From assembly GCA_002352285.1 (NCBI GenBank), contig DEIC01000119.1:957-29114 (forward strand): a stretch of 28,158 bases of DNA, in the 5' to 3' direction. This document shows, in pieces, positions 17,871 through 26,200 of the stretch; the first letter of the stretch is position 1, and every line of letters starts with the position of its first letter. The translations under genes and the position numbers were made by a program. Origin of the DNA: Alphaproteobacteria bacterium UBA2784 (GTDB lineage: Bacteria; Pseudomonadota; Alphaproteobacteria; Micropepsales; Micropepsaceae). Below the pieces are notes generated by a model. It did not search any database, was not told where the DNA came from, and saw nothing but the letters and a program-made list of their open reading frames with translations.

Positions 17871-17886
17871 GCAGGGGCCACCCTGC
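17871..17886 (+). other. Short hairpin between M56 and S41 genes
   Basis: GCAGGG (17871-17876), loop GCCA, CCCTGC (17881-17886) is a perfect 6-bp stem in the 94-bp gap. It is followed by CCCCCC rather than T residues, so it is not a good terminator. It may act as a processing or attenuation point between the two genes. No repressor palindrome or clear promoter is seen in this gap, which favours read-through from the repressor promoter. Confidence 0.35.
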
Positions 17887-17921
17887 GGCAGCCCCCCTAT
17901 GCCCAAAAGGAGATGTGCGCA

Positions 17922-19379
17922 ATGATCGGACTAGCAAGCATGCGCGCTTGGAAGCCCATCGCAGTGACGACCTGTTCCATCCTGTTGGCCGCAATCAGCG
18001 GCAATGGTCTGGCACAAGCTGGCGAACCTTGCGCGGGACTTGTTGATGAGGTGCGTGGAGCCATCGAGACTGACTATATCGGCTTTGCCATGGCGATCAG
18101 ACCCGACCAGGAGCGGCATGCAGCGTGGCAGGCCCTTGTCTCAGCAAAGCACGCAGAAGCGTTGTTGGCTGACGACAGCGATTGCACTTTCATCGTGCAT
18201 GAGCTGGCGAATTTTACTGGCGACCCTCATGTGTTCGTGCTCGACGCCGCCGAGGGTGACACGCACGCAGAAGAAATCCGGCACGTGGATGCAGGTACGC
18301 TTGCCCCGCCATCGCCGGAAGATGCCCTCTCGGGTCTCTGGTCTACCGGCAAGACGGTTGTACAGATCGTTCCCGATCCTGCCGGCGAGGCATCGACCTG
18401 GATCGCAGTCGTGACGGCGCCGAGCGAAGTCGGGTGGGAGCCGGGCGACGTGATCGCGTCATTCGTCCGGCGCGGCGATGCACTGTGGGCGCACCTCGTC
18501 CGCCGGGAGGGTGGTGTGCCCGTGAAACGGGTTGCACTGCTTGAGCGAGAGGAAACGTTTCTTCACATGGCGCCGAACACGTGGTTTCGCCGTGATCATG
18601 CCGAAAGCCGCGACATGCGTGCGCCATCAATCACACATTTGGGCAATGGCATCGAGATGATCTCGCTCGGGTCAATGGATCCCAAACATGCACCCGCGCT
18701 TGGTGAACTCGTTGACGCGCATAAGGACGCAATTTCTTCCGCAGCCCTGCTGATTATTGACCTGCGGGCCAACGAGGGTGGCAGCAGCCAGTTTGCCGCG
18801 CCACTGATGCCTTACATCGTGTCTGGCGACATGGAGGCTGCGATGGGCCTTCCCGGATATCCCGTTGCCATCGCGTCTGATCGAATGCGCAGGCACTATC
18901 AGCAGATGCGCGACCAGCATCCACCGGGACCAGAGCGCGACATGATGGATGAGTTTCTGGCCCGCATGGCGGCTTCGCCGGGTCAACTGGTACCATGGTT
19001 CGTTGACCGGGCGATGGCGGCCGCAATCATGCAAGCACCGACCATCATGCCCGCACAGGGCGGCCCTGTTGCTGTCGCAATTCTCATTGATCGCCACACG
19101 TTGAGCGCCGCCGAGGCCATGGTACTTGAGGCTGCGCGCAGCAGCCGCGTGACGCTCTTTGGTGAAGCGACGGGCGGATCCATCGACTATCAGAATGTGA
19201 CCATGTTTCAGGTAGGCGAGGGCGCAACCCGCCACTATCTGGGGCTGCCAACGCTGGCGTGGTCAGATGAGGTTGTAGCGCATGGACTCAATGCGTCAGG
19301 GATTCGGCCCGATGTTGACCTGGCCCCCGGCACCGACTGGATCAGCGCCGTGCGGCTCCATTATGGGTTGTCCCCGTAA
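17922..19379 (+). CDS. Exported S41 family peptidase-like protein
   Basis: Encodes a 485-residue protein with a signal peptide (cleavage after AQA at about residue 33). The ATG at 17922 is chosen because AGGAG (17908-17912) lies nine bases before it; an ATG at 17913 is directly against that motif. The C-terminal half is an S41 (tail-specific/IRBP-like) domain: the DLRANEGGSS strand-turn from Asp280, the nucleophile region TLSAAEAM with Ser395 and Glu398, then GEATGGS, and GIRPDVDL near the end. CtpA's catalytic lysine position is not obvious, so the tricorn/IRBP-like branch is more likely. The N-terminal half (about 40-210) is not a PDZ domain I can recognise; it includes a W-x-PGDVI strand block. 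Placed after the BlaI/M56 pair, it is the likely output gene. Confidence 0.82.
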   Translation: MIGLASMRAWKPIAVTTCSILLAAISGNGLAQAGEPCAGLVDEVRGAIETDYIGFAMAIRPDQERHAAWQALVSAKHAEALLADDSDCTFIVHELANFTGDPHVFVLDAAEGDTHAEEIRHVDAGTLAPPSPEDALSGLWSTGKTVVQIVPDPAGEASTWIAVVTAPSEVGWEPGDVIASFVRRGDALWAHLVRREGGVPVKRVALLEREETFLHMAPNTWFRRDHAESRDMRAPSITHLGNGIEMISLGSMDPKHAPALGELVDAHKDAISSAALLIIDLRANEGGSSQFAAPLMPYIVSGDMEAAMGLPGYPVAIASDRMRRHYQQMRDQHPPGPERDMMDEFLARMAASPGQLVPWFVDRAMAAAIMQAPTIMPAQGGPVAVAILIDRHTLSAAEAMVLEAARSSRVTLFGEATGGSIDYQNVTMFQVGEGATRHYLGLPTLAWSDEVVAHGLNASGIRPDVDLAPGTDWISAVRLHYGLSP

Positions 19380-19414
19380 ACATCGCGGGGAGGCGCCCTT
19401 CATTGCATTCCACC

Positions 19415-19455
19415 CCGGCGGCGGATAAACCGGCGCAGCAACAATCTGCCGCCGG
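19415..19455 (+). other. GC-rich inverted repeat upstream of proS
   Basis: CCGGCGGC (19415-19422) and GCCGCCGG (19448-19455) are perfect complements separated by 25 bases and end 8 bases before the proS start. A weak promoter candidate (TTGCAT 19403-19408, GATAAA 19424-19429, 15 bases apart) overlaps it. It may be a leader hairpin, but such repeats are common in GC-rich DNA. Confidence 0.25.
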
Positions 19456-19463
19456 AATCGATC

Positions 19464-20786
19464 ATGCGCCTCTCCCGCTTCTACCTGCCGCTTCTCAAGG
19501 AAACGCCCTCTGACGCAGAAATCGTTTCTCACCGCCTGATGCTGCGGGCGGGCCTGATCCGCCAGATGTCGGCGGGCATCTATTCCTGGCTGCCGCTGGG
19601 CCACAAGGTCTTGCGCAAGATCGAACAGATCGTGCGCGAGGAGCAGAACCGCGCGGGCGCCATCGAGCTTCTGATGCCCACCCTGCAATCTGCCGAGCTG
19701 TGGCGCGAGAGCGGCCGCTATGACGCCTATGGCAAGGAGATGCTGCGCATCACTGACCGGCACGAGCGCGAAATGCTCTATGGCCCCACCAATGAGGAGA
19801 TGATTACCGACATCTTCCGCAAGTCGGTGAAGTCCTATCGCCAGCTGCCGCTCAACCTCTATCACATCCAGTGGAAGTTCCGCGACGAGGTGCGTCCGCG
19901 CTTTGGTGTGATGCGTGGCCGCGAGTTCCTGATGAAGGACGCCTATTCCTTCGACCTTGATCCTGTTGCGGCGCGCCGCGCCTATTTCCGCATGTTTGTC
20001 GCCTATCTGCGCACCTTCGCGCGCATGGGCCTGAAATCCATTCCGATGCGCGCCGAAACGGGGCCCATCGGCGGTGAGCTGAGCCACGAGTTCATCGTTC
20101 TGGCCGAGACCGGCGAGAGCCAGGTCTTCTGCCACCGCGATCTGGTGGAGTTGCCGGCGCCTGGCGAAGATGTGGATAATGACAGCGATCTGGAGACGCA
20201 GATGGCACATCGCCTGTCGCTCTACGCCGCTACCGAGGACAAGCACGACGAAGCTGCCTTTAACGCGCTGCCGGAAGGCAAGCGCATGTCGGCGCGCGGC
20301 ATCGAAGTAGGGCACATTTTTAACTTTGGCCAGAAATACTCAAAGCCCATGAACGCCAAAGTGACAGGCCCCGACGGCACCGACGTTTACGTCGAGATGG
20401 GATCCTATGGCATCGGTGTGTCGCGCTTGCTGGGCGCGATCATTGAGGCGAGCCACGACGATGCGGGCATCATCTGGCCGGAGCCTGTTGCGCCGTTTGA
20501 TCTGGCGATCCTCAATCTCAAGCACGACGACGCGAAGACGCAAGGCGCGTGCGAGACGCTTTATGCGGGCCTCACAAAGTCGGGTATCGACGTGCTTTAT
20601 GACGACACAGCCGAGCGCCCCGGCACCAAGTTTGCCGCTGCCGATCTGATCGGTCTGCCCTGGCAGCTGATCATTGGCCCGCGCGGCCTTGAAAAGAACG
20701 AGATTGAGGTCAAGAACCGCCGCACCGGCGCGCGCGAGATGATGTCGCCCGAAGCCGCCCTCAACCGTTTTGCACACAAGGTCTGA
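19464..20786 (+). CDS. proS: Prolyl-tRNA synthetase (short alphaproteobacterial type)
   Basis: Encodes a 440-residue class II aminoacyl-tRNA synthetase that charges tRNA-Pro in the cytoplasm. The N-terminus ([20 protein letters not shown]) and the motif 2 region ([26 protein letters not shown]) are diagnostic; motif 3 ([16 protein letters not shown]) and a C-terminal anticodon-binding domain follow. At 440 residues it lacks the large insertion editing domain of E. coli-type enzymes (about 570 residues); this short form is normal for alphaproteobacteria, which often use a free-standing editing protein. It lies 6 bases before lolC. Confidence 0.96.
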   Translation: MRLSRFYLPLLKETPSDAEIVSHRLMLRAGLIRQMSAGIYSWLPLGHKVLRKIEQIVREEQNRAGAIELLMPTLQSAELWRESGRYDAYGKEMLRITDRHEREMLYGPTNEEMITDIFRKSVKSYRQLPLNLYHIQWKFRDEVRPRFGVMRGREFLMKDAYSFDLDPVAARRAYFRMFVAYLRTFARMGLKSIPMRAETGPIGGELSHEFIVLAETGESQVFCHRDLVELPAPGEDVDNDSDLETQMAHRLSLYAATEDKHDEAAFNALPEGKRMSARGIEVGHIFNFGQKYSKPMNAKVTGPDGTDVYVEMGSYGIGVSRLLGAIIEASHDDAGIIWPEPVAPFDLAILNLKHDDAKTQGACETLYAGLTKSGIDVLYDDTAERPGTKFAAADLIGLPWQLIIGPRGLEKNEIEVKNRRTGAREMMSPEAALNRFAHKV

Positions 20787-20792
20787 CCGGTC

Positions 20793-22049
20793 ATGGCCGC
20801 AGGGCCCTTTGCCCGCATAGAATGGATGATGGCAGGGCGTTATCTGCGCGCCCGCAAGCAGGAGAGCTTCGTCTCCATCATCTCCATCTTCTCGTTTCTG
20901 GGCATTGCGCTGGGTGTCGCCACGCTCATCATCGTGATGAGCGTGATGAATGGTTTCCGCTACGAGCTTCTGTCGCGCATCCTGGGGCTGAACGGGCATC
21001 TGCTGGTGCAGCCGATTGCGGGCGACCTTTACGACTACGACGCAACGACGGCGGCCATCCGCAACATTCCCGGCGTAACCCGCGCTGCCCCGATTGTTGA
21101 CGGCCAGGCCATGGCCTCGGCCAACGAGATCGGCACAGGCGCGTTGGTGCGCGGCATGCGGGCCGATGATCTGGCGTCGCTGACACTGGTGGCCGATACA
21201 CTGTCACCCGGCGCGCTGGAGGAATATGCGCAAGGCAAGTCGGTCATCATCGGGCGCAGGCTGGCGCGCCAGCTGGGCCTTGGCCCCGATGACCGCATCA
21301 CCATCATCGGCCAGAAGGGGCCGGTGACGGCCTTTGGCTCCACGCCACGCATCAAAACCTATCGGGTCGCGGGCACGTTCAATGTCGGCATGTCGGAATA
21401 TGACAGCGCCTATGTCTTCATGCCGCTGGAGGAGGCGCAGCTCTTCTTCAATCACGAGGAAACCGTCACCGCCATTGAGGTGATGACAGCCGACGCCGAC
21501 AATCTGGATGGCGTGGCGGCTGCTGTTGCCGGTGTGGTGCCGCGCATCGCGCAGGTGGTCGCCTGGCAGGATGTGAATGCGAGTTTCTTCACGGCGCTGC
21601 AGGTCGAGCGTAACGTGATGTTCCTCATCCTGACACTCATCATCATCGTCGCTGCGCTGAACATCATCTCCGGCCTTATCATGCTGGTGAAGGACAAGAG
21701 CCGGAACATCGCCATCCTGCGCACCATGGGCGCCACGCGCGGCGCGATCCTGCGCATCTTCATGATTGCCGGTTCATCGATCGGCGTGCTCGGCACGCTG
21801 GGTGGTTTTGTGCTGGGCGTCGTGTTCTGCGAGAACATTGAAAGCATCCGCCAGTTCTTCCAGTGGCTGACAGGCACCGAACTTTTCAACCCCGAGCTTT
21901 ATTTCCTCAGCCAATTGCCTGCCGAGATGGAGGCGGGCGAGGTGGCAACGGTGGTGCTGATGTCGCTGTCGATCTCGTTCCTCGCAACGCTCTATCCTTC
22001 ATGGCGCGCCGCCAGCCTCGATCCGGTGGAGGCGCTGCGCTATGAGTAA
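20793..22049 (+). CDS. lolC: Lipoprotein-releasing ABC transporter permease (LolC/LolE family)
   Basis: Encodes a 418-residue inner-membrane permease that, with LolD, extracts outer-membrane lipoproteins and hands them to LolA. The N-terminal cytoplasmic stretch (ARIEWMMAGRYLRARKQESF) leads into transmembrane helix 1, then a large periplasmic domain (about residues 45-270), and three C-terminal helices in the FtsX/MacB arrangement, ending TLYPSWRAASLDPVEALRYE. Alphaproteobacteria usually carry a single LolC/E-type permease (LolF in some naming) acting as a homodimer; only one is seen here. Its stop overlaps the lolD start by 8 bases. Confidence 0.94.
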   Translation: MAAGPFARIEWMMAGRYLRARKQESFVSIISIFSFLGIALGVATLIIVMSVMNGFRYELLSRILGLNGHLLVQPIAGDLYDYDATTAAIRNIPGVTRAAPIVDGQAMASANEIGTGALVRGMRADDLASLTLVADTLSPGALEEYAQGKSVIIGRRLARQLGLGPDDRITIIGQKGPVTAFGSTPRIKTYRVAGTFNVGMSEYDSAYVFMPLEEAQLFFNHEETVTAIEVMTADADNLDGVAAAVAGVVPRIAQVVAWQDVNASFFTALQVERNVMFLILTLIIIVAALNIISGLIMLVKDKSRNIAILRTMGATRGAILRIFMIAGSSIGVLGTLGGFVLGVVFCENIESIRQFFQWLTGTELFNPELYFLSQLPAEMEAGEVATVVLMSLSISFLATLYPSWRAASLDPVEALRYE

Positions 22050-22740
22050 GGCGGCGCCGGGCGGCGAAGTGCTGGGCCTCATCAATGTGGCGCGCAGTTT
22101 TGGCGCGGATGAAAACCGGCTGGATGTTTTTTCCGGCGTCAATCTCTCCATCCGCGCGGGCGAGCTTGTCGCGCTTCTCGGCCCTTCGGGTTCCGGAAAA
22201 TCGTCGCTGCTCCACATTGCCGGCCTTCTGGAAGCGCCGTCGGCAGGCATCGTGCGCATTGAGGGTGAGACGGTTGAGGCGCTTTCCGATGTCGAGCGGA
22301 CCTGCGTGCGCCGCCGGGCGCTGGGCTTTGTCTATCAGTTCCATCATCTCCTGCCGGAGTTCTCGGCGCTGGAAAATGTCGCCATCCCGCAGATGATTAC
22401 GGGCGCGCCCAAGGCCGAGGCGCAGGCCCGCGCCCGGCAATTGCTGGAGCGGGTAGGCCTGGGCGAGCGCCTGACCCATCGGCCGGCCAAGCTCTCCGGC
22501 GGCGAACAGCAGCGCGTCGCCATCGCCCGTGCGCTGGCAAACCGCCCCAAGCTCCTTCTGGCGGATGAGCCGACCGGCAACCTTGACCCCAGGACCGCCG
22601 ATAAAGTGTTCGCCCTGCTGCTCGAGATTGTGCGCGGCGATGGCCTGGCGGCCCTGATCGCCACCCACAACCACGCGCTTGCTGCCGCCGCCGACCGCAC
22701 GCTGGTGCTCGACAACGGGCAATTGGTGGAGCGGGGCTGA
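22042..22740 (+). CDS. lolD: Lipoprotein-releasing system ATP-binding protein
   Basis: Encodes a 232-residue ABC ATPase that powers lipoprotein release by the LolC-type permease. Walker A is GPSGSGKS (residues 47-54), the signature is LSGGEQQRVAIARAL, and Walker B with the following turn is LLLADEPTGNLD. The FHHLLPEFSALENV stretch between them matches the LolD/MacB subfamily. The ATG at 22042 overlaps the lolC stop, indicating coupled translation. The gene is followed by a double-hairpin element that probably ends the proS-lolCD transcript. Confidence 0.96.
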   Translation: MSKAAPGGEVLGLINVARSFGADENRLDVFSGVNLSIRAGELVALLGPSGSGKSSLLHIAGLLEAPSAGIVRIEGETVEALSDVERTCVRRRALGFVYQFHHLLPEFSALENVAIPQMITGAPKAEAQARARQLLERVGLGERLTHRPAKLSGGEQQRVAIARALANRPKLLLADEPTGNLDPRTADKVFALLLEIVRGDGLAALIATHNHALAAAADRTLVLDNGQLVERG

Positions 22741-22770
22741 CTGCTCACCCCAGGTTTCGCACTTCCTTTC

Positions 22771-22821
22771 GCTCTCCCCGCGATTGTGCGGGGAGAGCAG
22801 AAATTTGCCTTCGCAAATTTC
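22771..22821. repeat. Tandem double palindrome after lolD (repeat element and likely terminator)
   Basis: Two perfect adjacent hairpins: GCTCTCCCCGC (22771-22781) with GCGGGGAGAGC (22788-22798), an 11-bp stem with a 6-base loop; then GAAATTTGC (22800-22808) with GCAAATTTC (22813-22821), a 9-bp stem with loop CTTC. They lie 30 bases after lolD in a 232-bp gap. The wording resembles interspersed palindromic elements of rhizobial-type genomes, so it may be a dispersed repeat as well as a transcription stop. There is no T-run after the stems. Confidence 0.7.
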
Positions 22822-22916
22822 GTGAGGGGGCGTTGAAGCGATTGGTCCAAACCGGGATGATAGGTAACAGTTCACGCCAAGCGGATTGGGTGCATTGGCA
22901 TGCGCACACCCGGCGC

Positions 22917-22948
22917 TTGACATTAAGAACTTTATGAGAACATATAGA
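22917..22948 (+). promoter_or_regulatory. Promoter of the 49-residue membrane protein gene
   Basis: A consensus -35 box TTGACA (22917-22922) is followed by an A/T-rich stretch containing CATATA (22941-22946, spacing 18) and TATAGA (22943-22948, spacing 20) as -10 candidates. Transcription would begin near 22953-22956, about 20 bases ahead of the ATG at 22973. The LexA box lies exactly between the -35 and -10 boxes, the classic position for repression. Confidence 0.65.
22927..22941. promoter_or_regulatory. LexA (SOS) box, alphaproteobacterial type
   Basis: GAAC-TTTATGA-GAAC is an exact direct repeat with a 7-base gap. Read on the other strand it is GTTC-N7-GTTC, the LexA-binding sequence established in Caulobacter and Rhodobacter. 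It sits within the promoter spacer of the downstream small gene, so LexA should repress that gene until DNA damage. Eight fixed bases can occur by chance, but the position inside a good promoter makes chance less likely. Confidence 0.75.
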
Positions 22949-22972
22949 AAACATAAGACGAAAGAGGCCGCC

Positions 22973-23122
22973 ATGCTCCACACGACACGCCATTCCCGCC
23001 TTCACACAAACAACCCCGGCACCGGCTGGGCTCGGGAGATTGGGGCAACGGTCCTGTTCCTCGCCTTCATCTATGGCGCTCACATCTGCGTCAGCTTCCT
23101 CGCCGCCGGGCAGGGGCTTTGA
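22973..23122 (+). CDS. 49-residue single-pass membrane microprotein under SOS control (SidA-like candidate)
   Basis: The ATG at 22973 is preceded by AGAGG (22963-22967) at five bases and lies just downstream of a LexA-box promoter. In-frame ATGs at 22886 and 22934 fall before or inside the promoter and are unlikely starts. The protein has a basic, His/Arg/Thr-rich N-terminus (residues 1-25, probably cytoplasmic), one hydrophobic helix (about 26-45, IGATVLFLAFIYGAHICVSF) and a four-residue tail (GQGL), so the topology is N-in, C-out. Caulobacter SidA is a 29-residue LexA-regulated inner-membrane peptide that blocks division through FtsW/FtsN, and as I recall it is encoded next to dnaE. Size class, topology, SOS box and position agree; sequence homology could not be tested. 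Other small SOS membrane toxins are possible. Confidence 0.65.
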   Translation: MLHTTRHSRLHTNNPGTGWAREIGATVLFLAFIYGAHICVSFLAAGQGL

Positions 23123-23237
23123 GCCGCGCGCAGTTTTTCCTTTGCGGACGGGCCTGAATCATCTTGGGTGATGCCGCCCGGTGGCCTATGCCCCGAGGCA
23201 CGGCAGGCAGTGCGCACGCCGCATCAAGAGGGGCATC

Positions 23238-26200
23238 GTGACCGGTCTTTCACCCTTCATCCATTTGCGGGTGCACAGCGCCTATTCGCTGCTGGAAGGC
23301 GCGATCAGGGTTGAGACGCTGCCGGAGCTTTGCCGCACCAATGGCATGCCCGCTGTTGGCGTGACCGATACCAACAACCTCTTTGGCGCCGTCGAGATTA
23401 CCGAAAAACTTTCCGGCGCCGGCATCCAGCCGATCATCGGCTGCACGCTGAGCGTCGCAGATCTGGCCCACGATCAGGCTGCGGCCAGCCGCAAGCCGGG
23501 CGCCACCAGCCGCATGATGCCGCGCGTTGCCGCCATCGCGCGCAATGAGGCGGGCTGGCTCAATCTGATGGCGCTCGCCTCAAAGGCGCATCTCGACGTT
23601 GCTGCCGACGAAACGCCCCATGTGCGGTTTGGCGATCTGGAGGCGCACAGCGACGGCCTCATCCTCCTGACCGGCGGCCCGGATGGCCCGGTCAACCGCG
23701 CACTGCTGGATGGCAACGAGGCGCTGGCGCGCCAGTGGCTGGAGCAATTGGGCGCAAAGTTTGGCGACCGCCTCTATGTCGAACTGCAACGCCATGGATT
23801 GAATGAGGAAGCGCAGGCCGAAGGCCCGCTCGTCGCGCTCGCCTATCAGCTGGGCCTGCCGCTGGTCGCAACCAACGAGCCCTTCTTTGCCACGCGCGCA
23901 GGCTGGCAGGCGCATGATGCGCTTTTGTGCATCGCGGCCGGCCGCATGCTGTCGGATACCGACCGCCGCCGCGTGACAGAGGAACACTGGTTCAAACCCG
24001 GCGCCGCAATGGCAGAACTTTTCGCCGACCTGCCCGAGGCGGTTGCCAACACGGTCGAAATCGCGCGGCGCGTCTCCTTCATGCCGCCCAAGCGCAATCC
24101 CATTCTGCCTGCCTTCAAGCCTGCCGATGGCCGCACGGCGAAGGAAGAGCTGGAGCATCAGGCGCGCGAGGGCCTTCTGCGCCGCATGAAGGAAGTGCCG
24201 CGCCTTTATGCCGATGAGAAAACCTATCTCGACCGTCTGGCGTTTGAGCTTTCCGTCATCTCGCGCATGGGCTTTGACGGTTATTTTCTGATTGTCTCTG
24301 ACTTTATGCGCTGGACGCGCGCGCGCGGCATTCCGGTTGGCGTGCGCGGTTCGGGCGCAACGTCGATCGTTGCCTGGGCGCTCGACATCACCAGCCTTGA
24401 TCCGATCCGCTTCAATCTCGTGTTCGAGCGCTTCCTGAACCCCGAGCGCGTGTCGATGCCCGACTTCGATATCGACTTCTGCCAGGACCGGCGCGGCGAA
24501 GTGATCGAATACGTACAGGAGAAATACGGCAAGGATCGCGTCGCCCAGATCATTACGTTCGGCACGCTGGCCGCCCGCCTGGCCGTGCGCGATGTCGGCC
24601 GCGTGATGGAGATGGGCTATAATCAGGTGGACCGCATCTGCAAGCTCATTCCCAATGTGCCCGGCAAGCAGGTGAAGCTGAAAGAGGCGATTGCCGGTGA
24701 TGAGCGCCTCGCCGCTATGGGCCGCGAAGAGGGCGTCATCGCCAAGCTCTTTGAGATTGCCGGCGGGGTTGAAGGGCTCTATCGCCACGCCTCCACCCAT
24801 GCCGCCGGTATCGTGATCGGTGACCGCCCGCTGACCCAGCTGGTGCCGCTCTATCGTGACCCGCGCGCCGAAATGCCGGTCACGCAATTCGACTACAAGG
24901 ATGCGGAGACCGCAGGCCTTGTGAAGTTCGACTTCCTGGGTCTGAAAACACTCACCGTCATTGCCGAGACCGAGCGCATGCTGGCCGCGCGCGGCGTTCA
25001 CGTGAAGGCGGAAAACGTCGAGTTCAGCGACCCCAAAACATTCGAGATGCTGTCGCGTGGTGACGGCATCGGCGTGTTCCAGCTTGAAAGCCAGGGCATG
25101 CGCGATCTGATGCGCCGCCTCAAGCCAGACCGCATTGAAGACCTGATCGCGCTTGTGGCGCTCTACCGCCCCGGCCCGATGGACTCGATCCCGAAATACA
25201 TCGCCTGCAAGCACGGGCGCGAGAAGCCGGATTACCTCCACCCCGCGCTGGAGCCCATTCTCTCTGAAACCTTTGGCGTGATGACGTATCAGGAAGACGT
25301 CATGCGCATTGCCCGCGAACTTGCAGGCTATTCGATGGGCGAAGCCGATCTTCTGCGCCGCGCCATGGGCAAGAAGATCAAGGCTGAAATGGATGTGCAG
25401 CGCGAGCGTTTTGTTGAAGGCGCAAAGAAGAACGGCATTGATGCGATTGTCGCGCGCGAGATTTTCGATCAGGCCGCGAAATTCGCCGATTACGGTTTCA
25501 ACAAGGGCCACGCCGCCGCCTATGCCCATGTCGCCTGGCAGACGGCATGGCTGAAGGCCAACCACACGGCTGAGTTCCTGTGCGCCTCGATGACGCTCGA
25601 TATCGGCTCGACGGACCGCCTCAACGTCTTCACGCAGGAGGCGACACGTCTGGGCATCAAGGTCTTGCCGCCCGATGTGAACCGCTCCTATGCCGTCTTT
25701 GCGGTGGAGGCAGATGCGCAAGGCAATCCCGCCATCCGCTATGCGCTTTCCGCCGTGCGCAATGTGGGCCGGCAGGCGATGGAGCATCTCGCCGCCGTGC
25801 GCGCCAAGGGCGGGCGCTTTACGTCGCTGTTTGACTTTGCGCGCCGCATCGACCCCAAATTCGTGAACAAGCGCGCGCTGGAAAGCCTTGCCGCGGCAGG
25901 CGCCTTCGACAGCATCAATCCCAACCGCGCGCAGGTGCTCGCCAGCGCCGATCTCATGCTCGCCAACGCCTCAGGCGCCCAGCGCGACCGCGAAAGCGGG
26001 CAGGTGAGCCTGTTTGGCGGCGAGGGCAGTGTAGCCAAGGATCCGCCGCTGCCTGTCAAGCCGGACTGGCAGCCCGCCGAACGCCTGCAGCATGAATTCG
26101 AGGCGGTTGGCTTTTATCTCTCCGGCCATCCGCTCGATGACTATCGCACCGCGATGCGCCGCGCGAATGTTGTTACCTATGGCCAGCTCTTGCAGGACCG

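Noticed and set aside
19372..19390. CCCCG...CGGGG stem spanning the S41 stop codon
   Set aside because: Five base pairs with no T-run; expected by chance in GC-rich sequence.
22886..23122. A 78-codon version of the small frame before dnaE, starting at the ATG at 22886
   Set aside because: That start and the ATG at 22934 lie upstream of, or inside, the -35/LexA/-10 region. Only the ATG at 22973 has a ribosome binding site downstream of the predicted transcription start.
23114..23142. Possible terminator after the SOS microprotein gene (GGCT-TTG-AGCC, then GCGCGCAGTTTTT)
   Set aside because: The stem is only four base pairs and the T-run is displaced from it, so read-through into dnaE cannot be excluded; not strong enough to list.
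23181..23237. Extension of DnaE by 19 residues from the GTG at 23181
   Set aside because: The added Arg-rich residues are not typical of DnaE N-termini, and the GTG at 23238 has a better placed ribosome binding site.
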